34,043 nucleotides of DNA from Streptomyces torulosus. GTDB taxonomy: Bacteria > Actinomycetota > Actinomycetes > Streptomycetales > Streptomycetaceae. Shown one piece after another: positions 14,519 through 22,786 of this stretch. The position numbers were made by a program, and so were the translations under genes. The stretch covers positions 1 to 34,043 of the forward strand of contig NZ_LIRK01000036.1 in NCBI RefSeq assembly GCF_001419765.1, given 5' to 3'. Within the stretch, counting starts at the first letter, position 1. The number at the start of each line of letters is the position of its first letter. Below the pieces are notes generated by a model. That model was not told the origin of the DNA, did no database searches, and saw only the letters and a list, made by a program, of their open reading frames with translations.

Positions 14519-15112
14519 GTGGCAAGACTGACCCGGGCCGAAAGTCAGGCCCGCACCCGCGAACATGTCCTCGACACCGCGTACACGCTCTTTCTGGGCG
14601 ACGGCTTCACGGCGACGTCAATGGAGCGTGTCGCCGAGGCGGCGGGCTACTCGAAGGGGGCGGTGTACTCCAACTTCGCCACCAAGAACGAGCTGTGCCT
14701 GGCCGTCCTGGACCGCATCGCCGCGGAACAGGTGACACAGCTGGCCGCCGCGATGGGCGACGCGCCCCGCTTCGAGGACCGGATCGCGGGATTCGCCCGC
14801 TGGGCCGACGAGACCATCGGCGACAGCTCGTGGACCGCGCTGGAAGTCGAGTTCGCCACCGCCAACCGCCGCGACAAGCACGTGTGCGAGCAACTCGCCC
14901 AGCGCCGGCGCACCGTCACCGACGCGCTCGCAGAGCTGATCCGGGCGCAGGCCGACGAACTCGGCATCACACCTGCCCTGCCCGCCGACACCGCCGCCCT
15001 TACCCTGCTCAGCCTCGGCATCGGGCTCGGCGTCCAGCGCGCCTTCGACTCGACCGTCCCGGTGCAGCCCATCGTCGACCTGCTGCGCACCGTCATGAGC
15101 GGGCGCCCCTGA
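14519..15112 (+). CDS. TetR-family regulator of the monooxygenase/patatin operon
   Basis: A 197-residue TetR protein. The N-terminal helix-turn-helix runs through ATSMERVAEAAGYSKGAVYS followed by NFATKNEL, the usual recognition helix and NF-x3-K-x-EL signature. The C-terminal half is a helical ligand-binding domain without recognisable specificity. GTG 14519 is used; there is no clear ribosome site but a -10-like TATCCT 7 bases upstream, so the message may be leaderless. Divergent to the patatin/Baeyer-Villiger operon and next to a perfect dyad, it is most likely a local repressor released by the operon substrate. Confidence 0.9.
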   Translation: MARLTRAESQARTREHVLDTAYTLFLGDGFTATSMERVAEAAGYSKGAVYSNFATKNELCLAVLDRIAAEQVTQLAAAMGDAPRFEDRIAGFARWADETIGDSSWTALEVEFATANRRDKHVCEQLAQRRRTVTDALAELIRAQADELGITPALPADTAALTLLSLGIGLGVQRAFDSTVPVQPIVDLLRTVMSGRP

Positions 15113-15559
15113 AGGCGGCCATGCCGCTGCGCCGACGGTGCGGGCACCCGGCAGGAAGGGGCGACTCGGAGGCGAGCGGCGCGAAAGCGGCGGTGCCGAG
15201 GGAGCGTTGGCGCGCTGCACCATTCACGCAGCCGTCGCCAACCCGGGACCCCTACGGACGGCCCTTGGGTGCGCCGCACAGGGGGGCCACAACCAATGGG
15301 CCGGGGTGGAGCGCTCGCGCGTGAGTGGGCCGAGCCTTCGCGTCACCGGCACTCCCCGACGGGCTCATCACCCCAGCAGCCCACGAAAACGCCGCAGTTC
15401 CAGGCGGCCATGCCGGTCCGGGACCTCCGTCGACCGCCCTGCGCCGTCTCTCCTCGATCCTGCCGCAGCGTGCAGAGCAGCAAAGGGCAGTACAGCAAGG
15501 AATTGCCCCTTTTCATCCGTACACAGGTGGGGACGTTCGCGTGTACGCCGACAACTGGC
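15113..15559. other. No gene recognised
   Basis: About 450 bases with only overlapping shadow frames and no recognisable protein segment, RNA or repeat. It separates the TetR gene from transposase debris and may be old insertion-sequence material too decayed to read. Confidence 0.45.
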
Positions 15560-15762
15560 CTCGTTCCAGTCCCGCAAGCGTCGCCAGCAGGTCACACCGA
15601 GCCGAAGCTCAGCGCCTGGGGCAGGTACTCCCGCTGAATACCGGTGTGCAGCACGTGGAGGATCCCGCACAACGCATGCCGGTCCGGCAACGGCTTGGCG
15701 ACCCGGATACCGAAAGCGGCGCTCACGCTGAGGCAGCAACGGCTCCAGGGGGTCCCGCAGCC
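15560..15762 (-). pseudogene. IS5-family transposase N-terminal remnant
   Basis: Three minus frames in succession read LRDPLEPLLPQRERRFRYPG, then KPLPDRHALCGILHVLHTGI and REYLPQALSFGS, then VTCWRRLRDWNEA. These are consecutive N-terminal segments of a Streptomyces IS5-type transposase broken by two frameshifts. Sequence after WNEA (about 15560) no longer matches, so the DDE domain is gone. The 5' end is fused to the IS3 fragment at about 15762. Confidence 0.65.
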
Positions 15763-15905
15763 TGCCTGATCCAGCCGCGCAGGGCCTCCGGGTGCACGCC
15801 GAGATCAACAGCCAGCTTCTTGATCTGCGGCTTCGGGTCGGAGGTGCGGTACCTCCGCACCGCACGCTCACGCAACTCCAACGAGTACTTCCTGGGGGCA
15901 GCCAT
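15762..15905 (-). pseudogene. IS3-family OrfA N-terminal remnant
   Basis: From ATG 15905 (GAGGAG 8 bases upstream) the frame reads MAAPRKYSLELRERAVRRY, DPKPQIKKLAVDLGV and HPEALRGWIRQA. This is the helix-turn-helix region of IS3 OrfA. After IRQA the sequence switches to IS5-type transposase; the open frame itself ends at 15723. The leucine zipper and all of OrfB are absent. Confidence 0.75.
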
Positions 15906-16284
15906 GGTCGATGCTCCTCTCATGAGAACCATCTGACCCTCTGTCACCATCCTCCGCATCTCGGGGGAAGCTCGGTCCAGCCCGTCCCGGATGACCAGGC
16001 CTTGTCACGGGTGCGGGCTCGGGGCGGGGCGGGCAGTTGACGGGGGAATTCACCTGCCCGCCCCGGTGGGCAGAGGCCCAGCACCAAAGGGGGGATTTGC
16101 GGGCCGCGCCGAGCCGTCCAATGAGCCGGGGGATGCACATGCTCGTGGAACAGCCATGACGGCACTCGTCGTCGCACGGGCAGTGGTCAGCGCAATTCCG
16201 GTGTCAGGGCGGACGCTGGGGTACTCGTCCTCGGCGTGCTCGGCCTCGTGCTGAGTGTGCTCGGTATTGCCACGTCGGCATGAG
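15906..16284. other. Mostly noncoding; possible one-helix membrane peptide remnant
   Basis: Nothing clear from 15906 to 16150. Around 16156-16282 a plus frame ends in GVLVLGVLGLVLSVLGIATS followed by a stop, a typical transmembrane helix. The ATG at 16156 is in another frame (MTALVVARAVVSAIPVSG). It may be a frameshifted small membrane protein or chance; support is weak. Confidence 0.25.
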
Positions 16285-16318
16285 TGACGGGGCAGGGAGA
16301 AGCCTCCCCGACCCGTCA
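16285..16318. terminator. Hairpin downstream of the P450/ferredoxin operon
   Basis: TGACGGG and CCCGTCA enclose an inner GGGAG/CTCCC stem, separated by a 3-base internal loop. It lies 50 bases beyond the stop of the leftward reductase gene, in the right place to terminate that operon. No T tract. Confidence 0.45.
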
Positions 16319-16367
16319 GCCCTGGTCGGCATGAGAACTGGTCTCAACGGTCGGCTCGGCTGCACCC

Positions 16368-17621
16368 TCAGTCCGTGGTGCCGGCACTCGCCAGCGCAGC
16401 CTCGAGAAGGCGGCGGCCCGGATCCGCGGCGATGCCGGCGTCCACCAGGACGCGCTGCGCGATGAGTTTCCGCGCCGCCGCGTAGTCGGCACGCGAGCCG
16501 ATCGCGTCTACGGCTGTCACGACTCCATCGCGGAGGTACAAGACCGAGAACCTGCGCTCGTCGGGGTTGCCCCGGATGACCAGCTCGTCGTCCGGGACGA
16601 CGAGGCCGGCGGACTGAAGCTTGATATCGTACTGGTCGCTCCAGAACCAGGGCGGGTCGACGGCCGGCTGCTCCACACCCGAGAGGTAGTCGGCGAGGAC
16701 GCGGGCGTGCGAGACCGCGTTCGGCATCGATTCCAGTCTCCTCGGCGGTTCGCCGTCGAGATCGGTGACCTTCGCGACGTCGCCGACCGCGAACACGTCG
16801 TTCGCGCTGGTCCGGCAGAAGCGGTCGACCAGGATGCCACCGTCCACGTCGATCCCGGCGCGCGCCGCCAACTCGTCGTTGGGAACCATTCCGATTCCCA
16901 CGAGGAGCTGGTCCACGGCGATCCGCGAGCCGTCACTCAGGACGGCTCCGATCACGTTCCCGGCGTCGGAGTACTGGTACTCGACGACGGCCGTGCCGAC
17001 GCGAACGTCGACGCCTCGGTCGCGATGGAGGCGCCGGAAGAATTCCGACACGACGGGCGATGTGACCCGGCCCAACAGTCGAACTGCAGCCTCGACAAGC
17101 GTCACCTGAGCGTCGAGGGAGCGGAGCACCGATGCGATCTCGAGTCCGACGTAGCCCCCGCCGACGACCACGAAGGACGCGCCGTCCGTTCGCACCGCCT
17201 TCAGCCTGTCGACGTCGGCCAGCGTGCGGATGTAGTGAACGTTGGGCGCCGATCGCAGGATGGAGTCCGGCAGCCGTCGCGGTCGGCCGCCGGTCGCGAA
17301 GACCAGCTTCCGCCAGGTCCGGACACGTCCGTCGTCGAGGGTCACGGTCTGAGCCTCGAGGTCGACGTCGGCCACGGCGACACCGGCCGAGACGGCGATA
17401 CCGTGGCGATCGTAGAAATCGGGCCGGCGCAGGTAGAGGTCGGCCGCTTCGACCTCCCCTCGGAGGTATGCCTTCGACAGCGGCGGTCGGGTATAGGGGA
17501 CGTGGTCCTCCTCCCCGACGATGGCGATGCTGCCACCCCAATCGCGAGATCGCAGGGCAGCGGCCAGCTCTCCGGCAGCCTGCCCCCCGCCGATGATCAG
17601 GAGGTCGCTGTCGGCGGTCAT
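16368..17621 (-). CDS. NAD(P)H:[2Fe-2S] ferredoxin reductase (FAD)
   Basis: A 417-residue putidaredoxin-reductase-type flavoprotein. FAD motif GGGQAAG (11-17), the PYTRPPLSKAYL segment conserved in this group, LVFATGGRPRRL, NAD motif GGGYVG (154-159) and DVFAVGDVAKV are all present. ATG 17621 overlaps the ferredoxin stop as ATGA; a longer frame upstream is only the shadow of the ferredoxin gene. It ends the operon P450-SDR-ferredoxin-reductase. It is clearly distinct from the reductase of module 1, so each P450 in the window has its own redox chain. Confidence 0.92.
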   Translation of the reverse strand: MTADSDLLIIGGGQAAGELAAALRSRDWGGSIAIVGEEDHVPYTRPPLSKAYLRGEVEAADLYLRRPDFYDRHGIAVSAGVAVADVDLEAQTVTLDDGRVRTWRKLVFATGGRPRRLPDSILRSAPNVHYIRTLADVDRLKAVRTDGASFVVVGGGYVGLEIASVLRSLDAQVTLVEAAVRLLGRVTSPVVSEFFRRLHRDRGVDVRVGTAVVEYQYSDAGNVIGAVLSDGSRIAVDQLLVGIGMVPNDELAARAGIDVDGGILVDRFCRTSANDVFAVGDVAKVTDLDGEPPRRLESMPNAVSHARVLADYLSGVEQPAVDPPWFWSDQYDIKLQSAGLVVPDDELVIRGNPDERRFSVLYLRDGVVTAVDAIGSRADYAAARKLIAQRVLVDAGIAADPGRRLLEAALASAGTTD

Positions 17622-17941
17622 CGCTGCGTCTCGGGGACGTGGAGCGACAAGCCGTCCAGGTCCTCCGTCAAGGTGATCTGGCAGCAGAGCCTGCTGGCGG
17701 CAGTCGGCTCCTCCGCGGTCACGTCGAGCATCTGTTCCTCTTCCGCCGTCATCGGGGGCAGCTTCGCCACCCACGGAACGTCGACGAAGACGTGACACGT
17801 AGCGCAGGACAGGTCTCCTCCGCACTCACCGACGATGCCAGGTACGAGATTCTCGACCGCCACTTTCATCAAGCTTCGGCCCACATCGGCTGAGACGGTG
17901 ATGCGTTCCCCGCTGGGCTGCGTGAAGGTAACTTCGGGCAT
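17618..17941 (-). CDS. [2Fe-2S] ferredoxin, putidaredoxin/adrenodoxin type
   Basis: A 107-residue ferredoxin with ligands Cys40, Cys46, Cys49 and Cys87 (CGGDLSCATC and LCCQI). Cys86 replaces the usual Ser before the last ligand. The acidic stretch TAEEEQMLDV is the typical docking face for a reductase and P450. ATG 17941 has GGGAAG 7 bases upstream. Placed between the SDR and the reductase of a P450 operon, it should carry electrons to the P450 encoded at 18858-20081. Confidence 0.94.
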   Translation of the reverse strand: MPEVTFTQPSGERITVSADVGRSLMKVAVENLVPGIVGECGGDLSCATCHVFVDVPWVAKLPPMTAEEEQMLDVTAEEPTAASRLCCQITLTEDLDGLSLHVPETQR

Positions 17942-17973
17942 TTCGCTACTTCCCTATCGGTGCCGTCAGGACG

Positions 17974-18861
17974 TCACATGTGCCCGGCGACAGGACACTT
18001 CGCGGTATCACCGGTGCCGTCGTGCACAGACGCATCGTCGGAAGGACCGACGACGGGCAACGTTTGGACCGACGCCATGACCTGACGCGCGTGCTCGAGA
18101 GCGAACTCCCGGGTCACGGGGTTGGTGGCGGTGATGTAGTCGCCTTTCATCAGGCCGTCAACCGCTTGCCGGGCGACCTCGTCGGCGTTCTGAGCGTTCG
18201 GCTCGATGGCTTCGGCGAGTTCGCGCGATGAGCGGATCAGCTCGACCAGCTTCTCGGTCCTCACCCAGCTCGGGGCGAGCAGAGTCACTGAGACCCCCGA
18301 GTCGGCGAAGTCGCGCCGGGCCGTATCCACCAGCCCGAGCGACGCATACTTCGCCGTCGTATAAACGCTGGCGGGGAAGACATGCGGCGGCACGCCGAGT
18401 GAGTGCTCGGACCCCACGACCAGGAGTCGGGCCGGGGACCCGGAACGGGACGTGCCGATCAGAGCCGGCGCGAATGCGCGGATCACGTTGTAGACACCGA
18501 ACACCATGATGTCGAAGGTGCGTCGGGCGGTCTCCGGGTCCGACTCCCGGATTGAGCCGGAAGCGCCTCCCCCCATGACGTTGGCCACCACGATATTGAG
18601 GCCGTCCTGGGCCACTCCGGCCGCCTTCAACACGCCCGACAGGTCGGTGGTCGACGTCACGTCGGCGTGGACATACGTTGCGCGTCCACCGGACCCGTTG
18701 ATGTCCGCGGCCGCCTTCCGTCCGCCGTCGTCATCGATGTCGCTCACTACCACGAGCGCTCCACGGCGCGCCAACTCTGTCGCAATGGCCTTGCCGACGC
18801 CGGTGGCGGCTCCGGTCACGAGAGCCGTCTGGCCGTCCAGGCTCGTCTCCACCGCGCTCAT
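17974..18861 (-). CDS. Short-chain dehydrogenase/reductase
   Basis: A 295-residue classical SDR with the cofactor motif TGAATGVG (16-23), DI after the second strand (NAD preference likely) and catalytic Tyr167/Lys171 in VYTTAKY, with Ser151 or Ser154 in VGSEHS. The NNAG motif is altered to VANVMGG. It has a tail of about 25 residues past the usual end, including AKCPVAGHM. ATG 18861 overlaps the P450 stop as ATGA. It most likely oxidises the alcohol made by the P450 to an aldehyde or ketone; direction and substrate are inferred. Confidence 0.88.
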   Translation of the reverse strand: MSAVETSLDGQTALVTGAATGVGKAIATELARRGALVVVSDIDDDGGRKAAADINGSGGRATYVHADVTSTTDLSGVLKAAGVAQDGLNIVVANVMGGGASGSIRESDPETARRTFDIMVFGVYNVIRAFAPALIGTSRSGSPARLLVVGSEHSLGVPPHVFPASVYTTAKYASLGLVDTARRDFADSGVSVTLLAPSWVRTEKLVELIRSSRELAEAIEPNAQNADEVARQAVDGLMKGDYITATNPVTREFALEHARQVMASVQTLPVVGPSDDASVHDGTGDTAKCPVAGHM

Positions 18862-20081
18862 GCCCAGGCCACCGGAAGGGATCGGATCTGATTGATGAAG
18901 ACGGACCGGCCGCGTTGCGGCTCACCGTCCAGCCTGAGCGAGAACCCGCGCTTCGACATCTCCTCGAAAAGGATCCGCAACTCCAGCTTCGCGAGCGCGT
19001 TGCCGATACAGCGATGTGTTCCCGAACCGAACGTCAGCGATGCCGTCTCCGTGCGCCACGGGTCGAACTCATCGGGGCGATCGAACACCGTTTCGTCACG
19101 GTTCGCCGCGATGAAGTACAGGTTGAGGAGGTCGTTCTTGCGCACCTCCTGGCCGCCGACCACGGTGTCCTCGGACGCCGTCCGCGACATGAACATGGCT
19201 GGCGTGATAATGCGCAGGAACTCGTCGACCACCTTGTCGGGGCCCAGTTCGTCGATGCCACGCACCGTCCTCTCCGCGACCTCCGGATCCTCGAGGAGCA
19301 TCCGCATCGATTGACCGATCAACGTGTGCGTCGTCTCGAAGCCGGCGCCCTGCAGCAGGTTCAGAAAGCTGTGGCCCTCGCCGATCGTGACGTCGCCTCG
19401 CTCGATCGCGTGGGCGATCACGGTCGTCATGTCGTCCTGCGGCTCCCTGAGCTTCAGAGGGATGAGCTCCTCGCGGTAGTACGCCATCGTCTTCTCGATC
19501 GCTTCTGCCGTCTGGGCGAGGTCACCCGTCCCCTGTGCAGCGAACGCGTCGAGCGTGCGATCGACGATCCACTGCCGCTGCTCACGCGGCACCCCCTGGA
19601 TCTGCGCGATCACCAGGGCCGGAACGACTTGAGCGACCTCCGTGATGTAGTCGAAGGACGTGAGCGTGCCGATGTGATCCAGCGTCTCGACCACGATCTC
19701 GCGGACCCACGGGTCGAAGTTCTTCACGACCCGGGGACCGAACGCCTTCGCCGCGACGCGACGCACCGAGCTGTGGCGGGGCGGGTCCATGTGCATCAAC
19801 AGGTCGATGGTGGGGTTGAGCTGCGGATCGGCAGGCAGGTTCGTGCCCGGCCAAGCCGCGCCCGGGACGGAGCTGAAGAGGTCGGGCCGCGCTTCGATGT
19901 CGAGAATGTCCTGGAACCGCGTGACGGCCCAGAAGCCACCGTTCGCGACGCCGATCGATGCATCCTGCCAGTAGAAGCCGGGCTGGCTTCGCATGTAGTC
20001 GAAGGCGCCGAACGGCACCGCATCCTGAAAACTTGCGGGGTCGGCCAGATCAGGCAGAAGGGCCTGAGCGGTCGTCGACAT
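18858..20081 (-). CDS. Cytochrome P450 monooxygenase (module 3)
   Basis: A 407-residue class I P450. I-helix AGFETT (246-251), ExxR Glu287-Arg290, and haem-ligand Cys358 in FGSGTHRCIG. The HMDPPRHSSVRR and GGFWAVTRFQDIL segments are typical of bacterial terpene/sterol-type P450s, but substrate cannot be read. ATG 20081 follows AAGGAGG; an earlier in-frame start at 20129 has no ribosome site. It is the first gene of an operon with its own SDR, ferredoxin and reductase, and has the island operator about 55 bases upstream. Confidence 0.93.
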   Translation of the reverse strand: MSTTAQALLPDLADPASFQDAVPFGAFDYMRSQPGFYWQDASIGVANGGFWAVTRFQDILDIEARPDLFSSVPGAAWPGTNLPADPQLNPTIDLLMHMDPPRHSSVRRVAAKAFGPRVVKNFDPWVREIVVETLDHIGTLTSFDYITEVAQVVPALVIAQIQGVPREQRQWIVDRTLDAFAAQGTGDLAQTAEAIEKTMAYYREELIPLKLREPQDDMTTVIAHAIERGDVTIGEGHSFLNLLQGAGFETTHTLIGQSMRMLLEDPEVAERTVRGIDELGPDKVVDEFLRIITPAMFMSRTASEDTVVGGQEVRKNDLLNLYFIAANRDETVFDRPDEFDPWRTETASLTFGSGTHRCIGNALAKLELRILFEEMSKRGFSLRLDGEPQRGRSVFINQIRSLPVAWA

Positions 20082-20109
20082 CGCATCCTCCTTGAGGCGA
20101 CGGGAGGCC

Positions 20110-20151
20110 AGCGTAGACCTCACGCACACAATAAATCAACTAGTTGGTTAC
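20110..20151 (-). promoter_or_regulatory. P450-operon promoter with island operator
   Basis: TCAACTAGTTGGTTAC at 20136-20151 matches the island operator; CAACTAGTTG within it is a perfect palindrome. On the minus strand TTGATT (20139-20134), 18 bases and TACGCT (20115-20110) is a possible promoter whose -35 lies inside the operator. The site is well supported by its repeats elsewhere; the promoter hexamers are weak. Confidence 0.6.
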
Positions 20152-20183
20152 TGGAATCGGGAACACCGAGCAGGTTGCGTAAG

Positions 20184-20210
20184 CGACTGATCGCGCCATG
20201 CGATCAGTCG
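20184..20210. terminator. Hairpin in the 20152-20404 gap
   Basis: CGACTGATCGC-N5-GCGATCAGTCG, a perfect 11-base stem. It sits between the leftward seven-gene operon ending at 20405 and the P450 promoter, so it can insulate the P450 from read-through. A third copy of CGACTGATCG is at 20331-20340. The rest of this about 250-base gap shows no gene. Confidence 0.5.
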
Positions 20211-20404
20211 AGCGCGATGGATCCAGGGGCACGGCCGGTTTTCCGGGCTGGCCTGAGGCGTCGATCGCTGGGGAGAGGAGTCCGCGGGATGCTGGAAGAG
20301 GCGCCTCGACAGGACGTTCCTCGGCTTCGACGACTGATCGAGAGGGCGCCGGACCGGTGATGACGTGATGCTCATGGCATCCCCTCCCGCATCGCGTGCC
20401 CGGT

Positions 20405-21880
20405 TCAGAAGGCCCAATTCGGTGTCGCGGAACCCACGCGCTCGGCCGGGCGCTCCCAGAACAGGGGATTCCCCTCGATCTGCACCGGGAACACGAGCCG
20501 CTTGACCGGGCCGAACGGACCCGCGTAGATGCGGTCCTCCCACGGCCCGTCGATGGGGATCTGGATGGCCGGGCCCGGATCCGCCGTCGACCGTGCGTCC
20601 TTGATGACCAGCGAGGCCGTTCGCGCCAGCGAGAACTTCCACGTCGATCCGGCGCCCGTGCGGGCGCGCGTGGTCAGGCCGCGAATCGCCGCGGCGGCCA
20701 TCATGTGGCCCGTGGTGAAATCGAGCCCCTCGACCGTGGTGTGCCGGGGACGCGAGGCGTCGACCAGCAGCCCGTTCACCGAGATCGGCACGCGCGTCTC
20801 GGGGTCTTCCAGCGCCCACCGCTGTGTCTCGTTCGCCAGCCCGACGCTGAACTGCACCACGGTGTCGAAGCCGCGGCGCAGGGCCCACGGGCCCGTCCAG
20901 CCGTAGGCACGCACGGCCACCTCGACGAGGTCGGGCTTGATCGCGCGCCGCTCCTCCTCGCTGATGATCGCGTCGATCGCCCCGGGCCGGTAGCCGTGGA
21001 CGAAGACGTCGGCTTCGGCGAGCAGACGCTTGAACTGCTCGAGGCCCTCGGGCGTCTTGATGTCGAGGAAGGCCCAGCGCTTGCCGAGCACCATCTCTGC
21101 GCCGCGGCCCCCGTGGCTGATGGCCTCGTCGGAGCCGGGCCGATCGATGCGCAGCACCTCCGCGCCGAGCGCGGCGAGCCACCGCGTTCCCACCGGGCCC
21201 GCGATCACACGGGTCATGTCGAGGACCTTGATCCCCGCCAGGGGCCGGCCCGGAGTGGGCCGCCACAGGGAACCCGACGCCGGGTGCTCGGTGTACGCCG
21301 CCAGCGGCTCGGCGTCGACCGCGCGCCCCGCCGGCGTCTCGAGCCACTCTTCGGGCGTCCGGCTCGCGGCGACGACGGCGTTGCCGTCGACGAGCCGCTG
21401 CTCGATCTCGTCGGCCGGGGCCGCCTTCACGACGGCCGCGACGGCGTCGATGTCGTCGGCGACACCGAGGGCCTTGACGATCCGCGCGCGGGCCGAGGGG
21501 AAAATGCCGTGCAGACGCAGCCACCGGTCGTCGGCCGTGGGCAACTCGGTGAAGAAGTCGAGGTTCGCCGGCATGGGGACGATGAGCGGTTCGCCCAGCG
21601 GCTGCGAGGGCCCGAGGGGCAGGCGGAACCAGCCGCTGGCGATGTAGCGGTCGGCCTCGATCGCGGGGTGCGGCTCACCCACCTCGCCGAGGAGCTCGCC
21701 CACGGCGGTGGCCACGAGGGCGTTGGACGCGCCCGCGAGATCGGTCAGCGCGAAAGGCGAGGGCATGGCCCCCTCGCCGGTGAAGGTGACGTTGCTCGTG
21801 AGCTCGGCGTCGCCGCCCAGAGCGGTCCACAGTTGGCTCAGCAGGCGGTGGGTTTCGGGGAAGGTACGGGACATGATCAT
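20405..21880 (-). CDS. CaiB/BaiF (class III) CoA-transferase, permuted long form
   Basis: A 491-residue CoA-transferase of the formyl-CoA transferase family, which moves CoA between carboxylic acids without ATP. The usual N-terminal start GIKVLDMTRVIAGP appears only at 216-229, and Asp387 in VEGLDFTTG aligns with the catalytic Asp (Asp169 of Oxalobacter FRC). Residues 1-200 (DRWLRLHGIFP, RTPEEWLETPAG) resemble what is normally the C-terminal part of a CaiB protein, so the order looks permuted. ATG 21880 overlaps the hydrolase stop as ATGA; ATG 21874 is an alternative. Last gene of the seven-gene operon. Confidence 0.85.
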   Translation of the reverse strand: MIMSRTFPETHRLLSQLWTALGGDAELTSNVTFTGEGAMPSPFALTDLAGASNALVATAVGELLGEVGEPHPAIEADRYIASGWFRLPLGPSQPLGEPLIVPMPANLDFFTELPTADDRWLRLHGIFPSARARIVKALGVADDIDAVAAVVKAAPADEIEQRLVDGNAVVAASRTPEEWLETPAGRAVDAEPLAAYTEHPASGSLWRPTPGRPLAGIKVLDMTRVIAGPVGTRWLAALGAEVLRIDRPGSDEAISHGGRGAEMVLGKRWAFLDIKTPEGLEQFKRLLAEADVFVHGYRPGAIDAIISEEERRAIKPDLVEVAVRAYGWTGPWALRRGFDTVVQFSVGLANETQRWALEDPETRVPISVNGLLVDASRPRHTTVEGLDFTTGHMMAAAAIRGLTTRARTGAGSTWKFSLARTASLVIKDARSTADPGPAIQIPIDGPWEDRIYAGPFGPVKRLVFPVQIEGNPLFWERPAERVGSATPNWAF

Positions 21881-22785
21881 CCGATTTCTCTGTGGGTACG
21901 GGAAGTGTCCTGCGGTTCCAGCTGCTCGATCGCGGGCAGCCAGGCGGTCATCAAGGCCTGCAGCACCGCGACGAAGGCCACCGGCTGATCCAGGAACGGG
22001 TTGTGACCGGATACCGCGATGACGGCCTCTGCGGATGGAGCGGGGGTGAGGGCCCGCATCTCGGCCGCGGCATCCGCGTCGAGCACTCCCCCGTCGGTCC
22101 GGATGATGGCGAGGGGCACAACGAGCCGGCGGAGGAGGTCGCGCAGCGACGCGTTCTCGATCCACAGGCGATCGGAACGTTTCCACCGCCACCCGTCGCC
22201 CTCGCGCCGGAGGGACGTCTGCGCGAGATGGCGGCGCAGCACCTCGGGGAGAGGCGCGTCGGTGCGCGAATGGCCAGTCGAGAATCGGGCGATGCCCTCT
22301 TCCGCCGAATCGAAGCGCGGACTGGGCTTGTCGCGCCCCGGCCAACCGGCATCGTTGAAGCGGGTGTCGACCGTCACGACCGCCCGGAACAGCCGCGGAT
22401 GGCGTATGGCCGCGGCGACGCCGACAACACCGCCCATGCTGTGCCCGACCAGCACGGTGCGGCGGAGCCCGGCGGCTCGCGCGACGGCCGCAACCTCGTC
22501 GGCCCACCCGTCGATCGCATAGGCGTCGCGGTGCGTGCTTTCGCCGTTGCCGGAGAGGTCGATGGCCACCACCCGGGAGCCGGTGAGAGCCGGCCCGATG
22601 AGGTCCCACCACCGCGCGTGTGCCAGCCCACCGTGCACGAGCAGGATTCCGTCCGCCTCTCGCGGACCCCAGACGCGGTAGGCGATCTGAGCGCCGCCCA
22701 CGGCGACCCGGTACTCGCGGGCCGGCACGGCGAGGTTCCGCTCGATCCAGTCGAGCGTGCCGCCGGGCGCCGTCATGACGGGCAT
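21877..22785 (-). CDS. Alpha/beta hydrolase
   Basis: A 302-residue alpha/beta-hydrolase-fold protein. HGG oxyanion loop at 51-53, nucleophile Ser116 in GHSMGG and His261 in SGHNPFLDQP; the acid may be Asp231. Such enzymes in catabolic operons hydrolyse esters, lactones, CoA thioesters or C-C bonds of ring-cleavage products. Here none can be singled out. ATG 22785 lies one base after the DUF35 stop. A second alpha/beta hydrolase, now broken, is at 32623. Confidence 0.85.
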   Translation of the reverse strand: MPVMTAPGGTLDWIERNLAVPAREYRVAVGGAQIAYRVWGPREADGILLVHGGLAHARWWDLIGPALTGSRVVAIDLSGNGESTHRDAYAIDGWADEVAAVARAAGLRRTVLVGHSMGGVVGVAAAIRHPRLFRAVVTVDTRFNDAGWPGRDKPSPRFDSAEEGIARFSTGHSRTDAPLPEVLRRHLAQTSLRREGDGWRWKRSDRLWIENASLRDLLRRLVVPLAIIRTDGGVLDADAAAEMRALTPAPSAEAVIAVSGHNPFLDQPVAFVAVLQALMTAWLPAIEQLEPQDTSRTHREIG

Positions 22786-22786
22786 G

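Noticed and set aside
15138..15936. Several plus-strand frames of about 200 residues
   Set aside because: No recognisable protein; the opposite strand carries transposase fragments over the right part, and the left part shows nothing.
18915..20360. 481-residue plus-strand frame opposite the P450
   Set aside because: Arg- and His-rich with no domain; the minus-strand P450 has I-helix, ExxR and haem motifs.
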